NCBI GenBank assembly: GCA_963668435.2 | Contig: CAXXSC010000001.1 | Span: 558,001 to 622,000 of the forward strand | Source of the DNA: G963668435 sp963668435 | GTDB lineage: Bacteria; Latescibacterota; Latescibacteria; Latescibacterales; Latescibacteraceae | Reading direction: 5' to 3' | DNA length: 64,000 bases | Part shown: piece by piece, positions 1-7,838 of the stretch | Position numbering within the stretch: the stretch's first letter is position 1 | Layout: the number at the start of each line of letters is the position of its first letter | The notes under the pieces: generated by a model | Told to the model about the DNA's origin: nothing | Database searches by the model: none | Seen by the model: the letters and a program-made list of their open reading frames with translations, nothing else | Program-made: the position numbers and the translations under genes

Positions 1-377
1 AACGACCGCGCGCTCATGTAGTTAGTATCAATGACAATGTTGCCGCTATTGTCGATGAAACCGTATCTGCCGTTCAAGCGGATTCTGGCTCTTCCGCACG
101 TGAATGGGGCGGCAAACTCGAATGAGGGTTCTATGACCACTGCCCCGCTGGCATCGATGAAGCCGTATTTCATGTCCCGCTTGATGACTGCGAGACCCTC
201 TGAAAAAGGGCTGGCGTATTCGTACTCGGTATTTATAACAAGTTCACCACCGGCATCGATGAATCCGTAACGGCCATTATCCATAACGCGAAACCTGATC
301 GCCGGATCGTTGTCCGCTGCGGCAGCACCAACGTCGAGGAATATAAGGACGGCAAGCAACAGAAATATTCTTTTCAT
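1..377 (-). CDS. Secreted WG-repeat protein (C-terminus beyond window)
   Basis: This reading frame starts at the ATG at 377-375 and runs off the left window edge without a stop, so only about 125 residues are visible. The first 20 or so residues (MKRIFLLLAVLIFLDVGAAA) form a signal peptide. After it come repeats of the WG type, with the units NGRYGFIDAGGELVI, MKYGFIDASGAVVIE and NGRYGFIDNSGNIVI at about 25-residue spacing. The WG (KWG) repeat family is widespread in Bacteroidetes-like bacteria and forms an extended beta fold. Its binding partners are generally unknown. The gene diverges from the MFS exporter at 617. I infer an exported or periplasmic protein and cannot name a ligand. Confidence 0.75.
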   Translation of the reverse strand, partial: MKRIFLLLAVLIFLDVGAAAADNDPAIRFRVMDNGRYGFIDAGGELVINTEYEYASPFSEGLAVIKRDMKYGFIDASGAVVIEPSFEFAAPFTCGRARIRLNGRYGFIDNSGNIVIDTNYMSARS

Positions 378-616
378 GATGCTTTTTCCTGTCGTTTCGG
401 CAAAACGTTTATTGTGATAAAACTTATTAAAAAAACTATTCATGTCAAGTCTTTTTTTGTATGTGCTCCAATTTTTTACGATTTCTGCTGTTTTTGACAT
501 TTTCTTTGGAACAACCTTCTGATTTCTTTATATTACACAATCTTTAGCGGTTTTTCGACCTTTCCTCTTGAGGCCGTCTTTTCAAGGCATTTCACGATAC
601 AGGAGCTACTGACCGT

Positions 617-1753
617 ATGAAAATTCGACGGCTTTCATACCTCTTTTTCGGTCACATGACCTCGGATCTCTATCCCGGCATGCTTTCTCCGCTGCTGCCG
701 CTTCTGCTTGCCAGATACGATCTTTCAATGGCGACTGCAGGCATACTGGTCATGGTGCTTCAGGCATTCAGCAATCTCGGTCAGCCGCTGGTCGGGATTC
801 TCAATGATTACCGTCCGATGAAATCCTTTCTCTGGATCGGTCTTCTTGTGTCGGCACTGCCGTTCAGCTTTCTTCTGTCCTATCATTCGGTGTCCTGGAT
901 GATAGTGGCCCTTGCGGTCTGTGGTATCGGTGTCAGCATATACCACCCGGTAGCTGTCGTCGCCGCCGGAATCATCGCCAAGGAGGACAAGCGGAGCGGT
1001 CTCATGATGGCAATTTTCTCTTCCGGCGGATCGTTCGGTTTCATGATAGCGCCGCTCATTATCGTACTGATAGTCAAGTATCTTGGCGACCATTATTTCC
1101 CCCTGATCATGATACCCGCGCTGGTCATGACTTTTTTATTCATAACTGACAGGAGAGTCGCTGTCTGCGATTGCCAGCATCAGTCGCTGGACGAGTGGTT
1201 TGTCACTCTGCGTGAAAGCAGGCGCGAGCTTTTCCTGCTCTGGATGGTATCCTCGTTCAGGGCTATTGTCAGTCTCAACCTCAGCTCTTTCCTTCCAATT
1301 CTTACAATAGCGAGGGGCGCTTCCTATGCGGCGAGCGCTTATTTCCTGTCTGCATCACTTTTGGCCTCGATGATTGGCATGTTTTTGGGCGGTTATCTGT
1401 CCGATAAGCACGGCCGTCGCAAGATCATGGCAATAACCTTGCTGTTATCCTCACCGCTGCTGCTTGCGTTCCAGTTTACCACGGGGCCTTTCTCGCTCGT
1501 GATGCTGCTGCTCGGAACCGCGGCATTATCATCGACCATTCCGGTTAATATCATGCTGGCCCAGCGTGCGGCTCCGAAACATGCCAGTATCGCCTCCTCA
1601 TTTGTAATGGGCCTGCCGTTTGCTGTCGCGGCACTTGTTGCACCTATGATCGGTGCTCTCGCGGACCGTATCACTATCATTCCCACCATGACAATTATCT
1701 TTTTCGTGCCCCTGCTCGGCGGCGTTACGGTGTTTGCGCTTAAACAGGATTGA
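617..1753 (+). CDS. MFS transporter, fosmidomycin-resistance (FSR) type
   Basis: A 378-residue polytopic inner-membrane protein with about twelve hydrophobic segments, the usual length for the major facilitator superfamily. The N-terminal half has the FSR-like pattern GHMTSDLYPGMLSPLLPLLL followed by QAFSNLGQPLVGILNDYRP and GIGVSIYHPVAVVAAG. The second half carries a typical MFS loop (GGYLSDKHGRRKI) between helices. In the family these proteins are drug or metabolite exporters driven by the proton gradient. The substrate here is unknown. An AGGAG sequence lies about a dozen bases before the ATG. The gene is single and divergent from the WG-repeat gene, with no operon partner. Confidence 0.85.
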   Translation: MKIRRLSYLFFGHMTSDLYPGMLSPLLPLLLARYDLSMATAGILVMVLQAFSNLGQPLVGILNDYRPMKSFLWIGLLVSALPFSFLLSYHSVSWMIVALAVCGIGVSIYHPVAVVAAGIIAKEDKRSGLMMAIFSSGGSFGFMIAPLIIVLIVKYLGDHYFPLIMIPALVMTFLFITDRRVAVCDCQHQSLDEWFVTLRESRRELFLLWMVSSFRAIVSLNLSSFLPILTIARGASYAASAYFLSASLLASMIGMFLGGYLSDKHGRRKIMAITLLLSSPLLLAFQFTTGPFSLVMLLLGTAALSSTIPVNIMLAQRAAPKHASIASSFVMGLPFAVAALVAPMIGALADRITIIPTMTIIFFVPLLGGVTVFALKQD

Positions 1754-1986
1754 TGCCCTAAATAGTTCAAATAGAATAATAACTGTTGCCGTTCTGTTCT
1801 TGTGTTAATTTTCGTTATCCGTCAGTATGTAATTTTGTGACCGGGTAAAGTTAATCAGTCAAAACTGCAGGCCCGTTGAAGGAATATCTTGACAATACCG
1901 TGTATAATTCTTACACTTATGTTGTTGCGCTCCTGTCAGAAATCTAAATAGTGGCAATAAACAAATTAATTGAAGAGGAGTCTGCC

Positions 1987-2694
1987 ATGAAAAGGAACAA
2001 ACTCTGTGTTTCCCTGACAATGATGGCATTTATCGTCATTGCAATTGCGTCTTTTGCCAGCACAGCTTCGGCCCAGAACTGGACCAAAATCGATGGAGTG
2101 TTTTACCGTAACGACGGCAAGGCGTTCATTTTTTCCGGTGACGAATATATTCGCTATGATATCGAGACGATGAAACGTGACGAAGGCTATCCGAAAAAGA
2201 TCATCGACAGTTTCCAGGGCCTGACCTTTGTCGATGGCATCGATGCAGTATTCAACCGCGATGATGGCAAGGCATTCTTCTTCAAGGGCGACGAGTACAT
2301 CCGTTACGATATGAAGTCAATGAAACGCGATGCCGGCTACCCGAAAAAGATCATCGACGGTTTCCAGGGCCTGCCTTTTACCGATGGTGTCGATGCTGTC
2401 TGGCGTCGTGAGGATGACAAGGCATTCTTCTTCAAGGGTGATGAATATGTTCGTTACGACCTCAAGACGATGAAACGTGACGAAGGTTATCCGAAAAAGA
2501 TTATCGACGGTTTCCAGGGCCTGTCGTTTGTTGATGGTGTCGATGCGTCATTTAACCGCGAAGATGGCAAAGTGTTCTTCTTCAGGGGCGACAAGTACAT
2601 CCGTTACGATGTCAAGACGATGAAGCGCGACGAGGGTTATCCCAAGGCAATCATGGACGGTTTCCAGGGAATGATTATCAAATCAGCAAACTAA
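1987..2694 (+). CDS. Secreted hemopexin-like repeat protein (four repeats)
   Basis: A 235-residue protein with a signal peptide ending near residue 29 (STASA) and then four near-identical 50-residue repeats. Each repeat has the hemopexin pattern: DAVFNRDDGKAFFFKGDEYI, RYD, MKRD, GYPKKIIDGFQGL. The DNA repeats with an exact 150-bp period (TTTCCAGGG at 2211, 2361, 2511 and 2661). Four such repeats make one complete four-bladed propeller, so the mature protein is a single hemopexin domain and little else. I chose ATG 1987 over an upstream in-frame GTG at 1951 because GAAGAGGAG lies 7 bases before it and the signal peptide begins there. Hemopexin domains bind haem, metals or matrix proteins in animals. 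In bacteria they are uncommon and the ligand here is unknown. Confidence 0.85.
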   Translation: MKRNKLCVSLTMMAFIVIAIASFASTASAQNWTKIDGVFYRNDGKAFIFSGDEYIRYDIETMKRDEGYPKKIIDSFQGLTFVDGIDAVFNRDDGKAFFFKGDEYIRYDMKSMKRDAGYPKKIIDGFQGLPFTDGVDAVWRREDDKAFFFKGDEYVRYDLKTMKRDEGYPKKIIDGFQGLSFVDGVDASFNREDGKVFFFRGDKYIRYDVKTMKRDEGYPKAIMDGFQGMIIKSAN

Positions 2695-2726
2695 TTTTGC
2701 GTGGAATATAGTATTGATTAATAAGA

Positions 2727-2753
2727 GCCGGGACATTTTGCCCGGCTTTTTTT
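2727..2753 (+). terminator. Rho-independent terminator after hemopexin-like gene
   Basis: GCCGGG (2727-2732) pairs with CCCGGC (2741-2746) across an 8-base loop, followed directly by seven T. It sits 33 bases after the stop codon. Confidence 0.85.
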
Positions 2754-2931
2754 ATTAAAGGACACCTCGAAACACAGTTCCTGAGTTGTTCATTCAATTG
2801 AAAGAGCAAAATGGATTTCCGGTGAGAACAAGTATTGAAGCACGTTCACGTCTTTGAGTGGATCTGCAGTAGGGCTTGTTTTCCAATGGGAGTGTATTGT
2901 TTTTTACATATTACATGAAAGGATTGTGTCA

Positions 2932-5900
2932 TTGAAAAAGTTACTTGTTTTGGCATCCTTGCTGACTGTTCTTTCGGTTTCTCTGTCGGCTGATGCCCGT
3001 GATAGCTACTCAGAGCACGATAAAACGCTTCAAGTCATTTCAACAGCACATCTCGATACCCAGTGGCTCTGGACCATCCAGAAGACGATAACGGATTATA
3101 TTCCTGCCACACTTCATGGGCAGTTCCACCTCATCGAAAAGTACCCGGATTACATGTTCAGTTTCGAGGGTGCGTTTCGTTATATGCTGATGAAAGAGTA
3201 TTACCCGAAAGAGTACGCGCAGCTGAAAGAATACATCGCGGCCAACCGCTGGGCCGTTTGCGGCAGCTCGATAGAGTCGGGTGATGTCAATACACCTTCC
3301 GCGGAAGCCATCATCCGCAATATCATGTACGGTAACCGATATTTCATGGAGGAATTCGGCAAAAAAAGCAGTGATATCTTTTTGCCGGACTGTTTCGGTT
3401 TTGGCTACACGCTGCCGACAATTGCCACTCATTGCGGGCTTCTCGGCTTTTCGTCACAGAAATTGACCTGGGGCTCATCTGTCGGCACACCGTTTGATAT
3501 CGGCATGTGGGAAGGTGTTGACGGTTCCAGGATTCTGGCGGAGCTCGGGCCCGGCAGGTATGTCACCAAGACGATGGAGGACCTCAGCGAGAGCGAGGAA
3601 TGGATAAAGACTGTCGAAAATCAGGGTAAGGAATCCGGCCTGTATGTCGGTTATCGGTATTTTGGTGTCGGTGATCGCGGCGGCGCGCCCAAGGACGAGT
3701 TCGTCGACATCCTTGTTCAGAGCATCCACGGCAAGGGGCCTCTCAAGGTCGCCTGTTTTCCCGCCGACAGCCTTTGCCGCGAACTGACTGTCGAACAGAA
3801 GAACCGCCTGCCACATTACAAGGGCGAACTGCTGATGACCAAGCACGGTGTCGGATGCTATACCGCTCAGGGTGCCATGAAACGCTGGAACAGGATGAAC
3901 GAGCTTCTCGCTGATTCTGCTGAACGTGCATCGGTGATGGCCGACTGGCTCGGTGCCGCGAATTACCCGCGTGAGAAATTGCGCGAGGCATGGATCCGTT
4001 TCATTTGGCACCAGTTCCACGATGATCTCACCGGGACGAGTCTGCCCGAGGTTTATCCGTACTCATGGAACGACGAGGTCATTTCCCTGAACCAGCTGTC
4101 TGCTGTGCTCGAGGATGCCTCGGGTGCGGTCAGCCGCACACTTGACACACAGGGCAGGGGAGAGGCGCTTGTCGTGTACAATCCCCTTGCTACAAGGCGA
4201 AGTGATGTTGTCGAGGCTGAAGTTGTTTTTCCTGATGGGGCGCCGTCCCACGTGCGTGTCTATGATCCCGATGGCAACGAGGTTGCCTCGCAGGTCGGGA
4301 GTGTGTCAGGCAATACGGTTTCGCTGCTGTTCCTTGCCGAGGCCGCGCCTGTCAGCTATACGGTTTTCGATGTGGTCGCCTCCGACAGCGGCTATGATCA
4401 GGACCGCGGCCTGTCTGTGAGCAGGAGTTCGCTCGAGAACAGCCGTTACCGTGTCGATGTCGATTCTAATGGCACTGTGACCGGGATTTATGACAAACTC
4501 AACCGCCGAGAGGTCATTGCGAAACCTCTCAGTCTCGATCTGCTGCCGCATAATTCGATAAAATGGCCTGCATGGGAATTGCTGTACGAAGATGTCAGCG
4601 CCGAGCCGATTGATCTTCCGGCAGAAAATGTGACCGTAAAAGTAGTCGCGGACGGCCCGGTGCGTGCGGCCCTGGAGGTTTCGTACAAGCGCGGCCAGTC
4701 CACCTACACCCAGTGTATCAGCCTTGATGCGGGCGATGCCGGTGACATGCTCGTGTTCGATACCGAGATCGACTGGCGCACGACCTGCCGTACTCTCAAG
4801 GCGACATTCCCGTTTGCCGTCTCCAATCAGAACGCCACTTATGATCTCGGGATCGGTACGATCGATCGCGGCACCAACACTGAACAGCTTTTCGAGGTGC
4901 CCTCGCTCAAATGGGCCGACCTCAGCGATGCCGACGGTTCCTATGGCGTGACTGTCATGAACGACAGCCGCTACGGCTGGGACAAGCCCAATGACAGCAC
5001 GCTCCGGCTGACCCTGCTTCATACGCCGCTCGGACGTGACAAATACGGTGATCAGCGTATGCTCGATATCGGCCGTCATCAGCTCAAGTATGCCATAAGC
5101 GGCCACAAGGGCGACTGGCGTGAATCAGCCGCATACCATGAAGCCGCACGTTTCAATCAGCCGTTGACAGCCTACCAGGCACCGTCCCATACAGGTGATC
5201 GCGGCAAATCCATCACTTTCCTCGATATCAGCACTGACAAGGCACGTGTCATGGCTGTCAAATATGCAGAGGACAGCGACGAGATCGTTATCCGTGTTGT
5301 CGAAAGTGACGGCAGGGCTCAGAGTGGTGTTGCCGTTTCATTCATCGCACCGGTTGTCGAGGCACGCGAGATCAACGGCGCCGAGGAACCGGTTGGTCCG
5401 GCTGATGTGGCTGACGGTTCACTGGTGTTTGACCTGAAACCGTACCAGCCCAGAACATTTGCTATCAAACTTGAACTGCCCTCGGTCAGTTCGGTTCCTC
5501 CCTCCTCGATGGCGGTTGCACTGCCGTATAATATCGATGTAGTGAGTTCCAACGGCAACCGTTGCGACGGCGCCTTTGATGACAGCGGTATTTCATTTTC
5601 CGCAGAACTATTCCCGAAACGGATTGAGTGCGAAGGTGTCGGGTTCGATCTCGGCCCTGATGCTGGCGGTGAGATGAACGCTGTCGAGTGTCGGGGACAG
5701 ACAATTGAACTGCCTCGCGGGCGTTTCAATAAGCTTTATATCCTCGCCTCGGCTTCGGAGGATACAGAGGGTACATTCACGCTCGATAACGAATCGCACG
5801 TTATTCCGGTGCAGTGTTTCAACGGTCATATCGGCCAGTGGGACAGCCGCATGGTGAATGGTGAGAGGACGGATGACATATTCGGCCTTGCACCGGCATT

Positions 5901-6123
5901 TATCAAACGCGATAAACTTGCCTGGGTCGGTACCCATACACACGGCGCGGATAATACGGACAAGCTTTACGAGTTCAGCTATATCTATCGCTATTCCATC
6001 GATCTTGCGGGCGGCGCAAGAACGCTGACGCTGCCGAATAATCCGTCGATCAAGATCTTTGCCGTATCGGCTGGCCTGAACTGGAATGACGATGTCAGGT
6101 CCGCTCAGCTGCTTTATGATTAA
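2932..6123 (+). CDS. Secreted glycoside hydrolase family 38 alpha-mannosidase
   Basis: A retaining alpha-mannosidase-type enzyme of about 1063 residues, the usual length for GH38. A signal peptide (KKLLVLASLLTVLSVSLSADA) sends it out of the cytoplasm. The zinc-binding N-terminal motif is HLD at residues 40-42 (family HND/HLD). The catalytic nucleophile is Asp153 in LPDCFGFG. The HQFHDDLTGTSLPEVY motif near residue 360 matches the family's third zinc-ligand region. The rest is the central helical bundle and C-terminal beta-sandwich domains. I prefer TTG 2932 because AAAGG lies 9 bases upstream and the signal peptide starts there. A longer in-frame form from 2854 has no signal sequence at its N-terminus. 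It is convergent with the helical protein at 6209 and shares its terminator. It likely trims mannose-containing glycans. Confidence 0.88.
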   Translation: MKKLLVLASLLTVLSVSLSADARDSYSEHDKTLQVISTAHLDTQWLWTIQKTITDYIPATLHGQFHLIEKYPDYMFSFEGAFRYMLMKEYYPKEYAQLKEYIAANRWAVCGSSIESGDVNTPSAEAIIRNIMYGNRYFMEEFGKKSSDIFLPDCFGFGYTLPTIATHCGLLGFSSQKLTWGSSVGTPFDIGMWEGVDGSRILAELGPGRYVTKTMEDLSESEEWIKTVENQGKESGLYVGYRYFGVGDRGGAPKDEFVDILVQSIHGKGPLKVACFPADSLCRELTVEQKNRLPHYKGELLMTKHGVGCYTAQGAMKRWNRMNELLADSAERASVMADWLGAANYPREKLREAWIRFIWHQFHDDLTGTSLPEVYPYSWNDEVISLNQLSAVLEDASGAVSRTLDTQGRGEALVVYNPLATRRSDVVEAEVVFPDGAPSHVRVYDPDGNEVASQVGSVSGNTVSLLFLAEAAPVSYTVFDVVASDSGYDQDRGLSVSRSSLENSRYRVDVDSNGTVTGIYDKLNRREVIAKPLSLDLLPHNSIKWPAWELLYEDVSAEPIDLPAENVTVKVVADGPVRAALEVSYKRGQSTYTQCISLDAGDAGDMLVFDTEIDWRTTCRTLKATFPFAVSNQNATYDLGIGTIDRGTNTEQLFEVPSLKWADLSDADGSYGVTVMNDSRYGWDKPNDSTLRLTLLHTPLGRDKYGDQRMLDIGRHQLKYAISGHKGDWRESAAYHEAARFNQPLTAYQAPSHTGDRGKSITFLDISTDKARVMAVKYAEDSDEIVIRVVESDGRAQSGVAVSFIAPVVEAREINGAEEPVGPADVADGSLVFDLKPYQPRTFAIKLELPSVSSVPPSSMAVALPYNIDVVSSNGNRCDGAFDDSGISFSAELFPKRIECEGVGFDLGPDAGGEMNAVECRGQTIELPRGRFNKLYILASASEDTEGTFTLDNESHVIPVQCFNGHIGQWDSRMVNGERTDDIFGLAPAFIKRDKLAWVGTHTHGADNTDKLYEFSYIYRYSIDLAGGARTLTLPNNPSIKIFAVSAGLNWNDDVRSAQLLYD

Positions 6124-6150
6124 CACTAGGCACTTGTGTGTCAGATAACA

Positions 6151-6188
6151 AAAAACGTGCCCGATGAATATATCGGGCACGTTTTTTT
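6151..6188. terminator. Bidirectional terminator between convergent genes
   Basis: A 13-base stem (ACGTGCCCGAT with ATCGGGCACGT at its core) is flanked by A5 on the left and T7 on the right, so it works on both strands. It lies between the stop of the mannosidase gene and the stop of the minus-strand gene ending at 6209. Confidence 0.85.
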
Positions 6189-6208
6189 GTTCTGCTTTTC
6201 GGCTATTC

Positions 6209-7576
6209 TTATTCTTCGAGCCAGTTGGCCTGTTCCTGCAATACGCCGTGGGCATCGAGCCAGAGCAGGAGGTAGGCATCGGCAAACTGCCATGCCAGTA
6301 TCTGTTCACGTCCGGCATAGGTGTCATATTCACCTTTCGCATAGGTGTGGCCGTCGGTGAAACGCACCTGCATTTCCTTGATCCTGTTCGCACGGAGTGT
6401 CATCCACTGCGATGCCTTGAACGGGTAGTCCTTGTCGAAACCGAGAAGGTAGGCGTAGGCGTCCATGAGATAGTATATGTCGTAACGGTAGGTGCTCCAA
6501 TCCGTGCCGGTGGGGTAGTAGACGTTGGGCGAATTCTCGATATACATGGTTCCGCCGGGGGCCTCGTATTTAGCCGGGTCGAATTTTTTCTTGGTCAGGG
6601 TGTCGTAGATGACATCGTAATTGAAATCGGCTGATTCCGGCACATGTTTCCCGGCGAGCGACTGGGTGATGAAGGCCCGCATACAGTGCTTGATGGTGAC
6701 CATGTAATCGGTGTGGATGAGCTTGTGGTTGATCACATAGCCCTCGTCGTGGAGGTTGTAGCCGTTCAGCCATTCTCCGACAGCCTTGCCGTCGATAATG
6801 GTTTTCATGTCCGACATGTCCGATTTCAGAGAGAAGGAACTGACCATGAGCTCGCTCGTGATCGCTTTCCATTTCGGGCAGTAGGGATGGTTGGGCATCA
6901 TGGCGATCGCGATCTGGATTGCCGCTGCGTTCCAGGCGTTTTCCTCGGCTTTCGAGTCGCCGCCCTTGCCGTTCCAGTACGGTGTCTTGTAGCCGCCCCA
7001 GATGAAACGGTTCGCCTCGTCCTCGATAACTGAGCGTATCATGCGGTGTGTCTCGTCTGTGAGCTCGTCCCATATGATCCATGCGGCGTGACAGAACAGC
7101 GATGCCCAGAGCGCCGACTGCCATTGGTCGCCCCACGCGTCGAAATCGAACGTGTTGGCGCCGTGCGCATGCGCGAGTCCGCGGATGAGCTTGTTGACAG
7201 TCCTGAGCGCCTCTTCGCGCGGCAGGCCGAATGTTTTCTCGTCGTAGAGCCCTGTTTTCAGTACCACCGCGAGGGCATAGGCGGCGCTTGCCGGGGGGCG
7301 AATGCTTTTCTCGTTCTTGCCGTTGATCTGATACAGGTTCCACTCGGGATCGCCGTCTTTGTATGTGCGCCGTATCCAGTTGAGATTGTAGCGCGCGGTC
7401 TGGACGAGTATCTCAGCGGTCTCATCGAGATGTGGTGAGTCTTGCGCCGGTTGGGATGAAATCTTTGTCCAGTCGATAGGGACCACATCAGTCTTGGAAT
7501 CTGCAAGAGTGATGCTTTGAAATACGAGGAGAAAGACTGCGGCGAAAGCTATAACGATCTTGAAAGAGCATTTCAT
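6209..7576 (-). CDS. Secreted helical (alpha/alpha-barrel-like) protein, unknown function
   Basis: A 455-residue protein whose family I do not recognise. It begins with a signal peptide (FKIVIAFAAVFLLVFQSITLA). The mature part is rich in amphipathic helices with aromatic and acidic clusters (FDAWGDQWQSALWASL, AEENAWNAAAIQIAIAMM, GYNLHDEGYVINHKLIHTDY). This is the texture of alpha/alpha-toroid polysaccharide lyases and glycosidases, but I see no diagnostic catalytic motif. The ATG at 7576-7574 has GAGGT four bases upstream, while the upstream ATG at 7606 has no ribosome-binding site. Being convergent with the GH38 gene fits a role in polysaccharide use, which is inference only. The protein at 44227 has a similar style. 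Confidence 0.6.
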   Translation of the reverse strand: MKCSFKIVIAFAAVFLLVFQSITLADSKTDVVPIDWTKISSQPAQDSPHLDETAEILVQTARYNLNWIRRTYKDGDPEWNLYQINGKNEKSIRPPASAAYALAVVLKTGLYDEKTFGLPREEALRTVNKLIRGLAHAHGANTFDFDAWGDQWQSALWASLFCHAAWIIWDELTDETHRMIRSVIEDEANRFIWGGYKTPYWNGKGGDSKAEENAWNAAAIQIAIAMMPNHPYCPKWKAITSELMVSSFSLKSDMSDMKTIIDGKAVGEWLNGYNLHDEGYVINHKLIHTDYMVTIKHCMRAFITQSLAGKHVPESADFNYDVIYDTLTKKKFDPAKYEAPGGTMYIENSPNVYYPTGTDWSTYRYDIYYLMDAYAYLLGFDKDYPFKASQWMTLRANRIKEMQVRFTDGHTYAKGEYDTYAGREQILAWQFADAYLLLWLDAHGVLQEQANWLEE

Positions 7577-7838
7577 AGGGACCTCATGCAAGGCGACGGT
7601 GTTCATTCGAGTGAGCAGGGCAACATGTTATGATTACTGCAATATACAGCAGTCACGCCGGAAAGTGAAGAAAAAGGAAGGTTTTTTAACAAAATGCTGA
7701 CAGAATCATCCCTTTACATTCTATGATTTATTGTGTATATTTATAATCTACGTCAATTTAACTGTTGGAAACAGATAGAATCACTCGTTGCATCAATTTA
7801 ACCCTCATAATTATAAAGCTTTACGTGAAGGAGGACTA

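Noticed and set aside
1889..1908. TTGACA and TATAAT before the hemopexin-like gene
   Set aside because: The two hexamers are only 8 bases apart, far too close for a sigma70-type promoter. TATAAT alone may still be used.
1987..2694. Regular 150-bp DNA repeats considered as a CRISPR-like or satellite array
   Set aside because: The repeats are in frame, 50 codons long and encode hemopexin-type blades.
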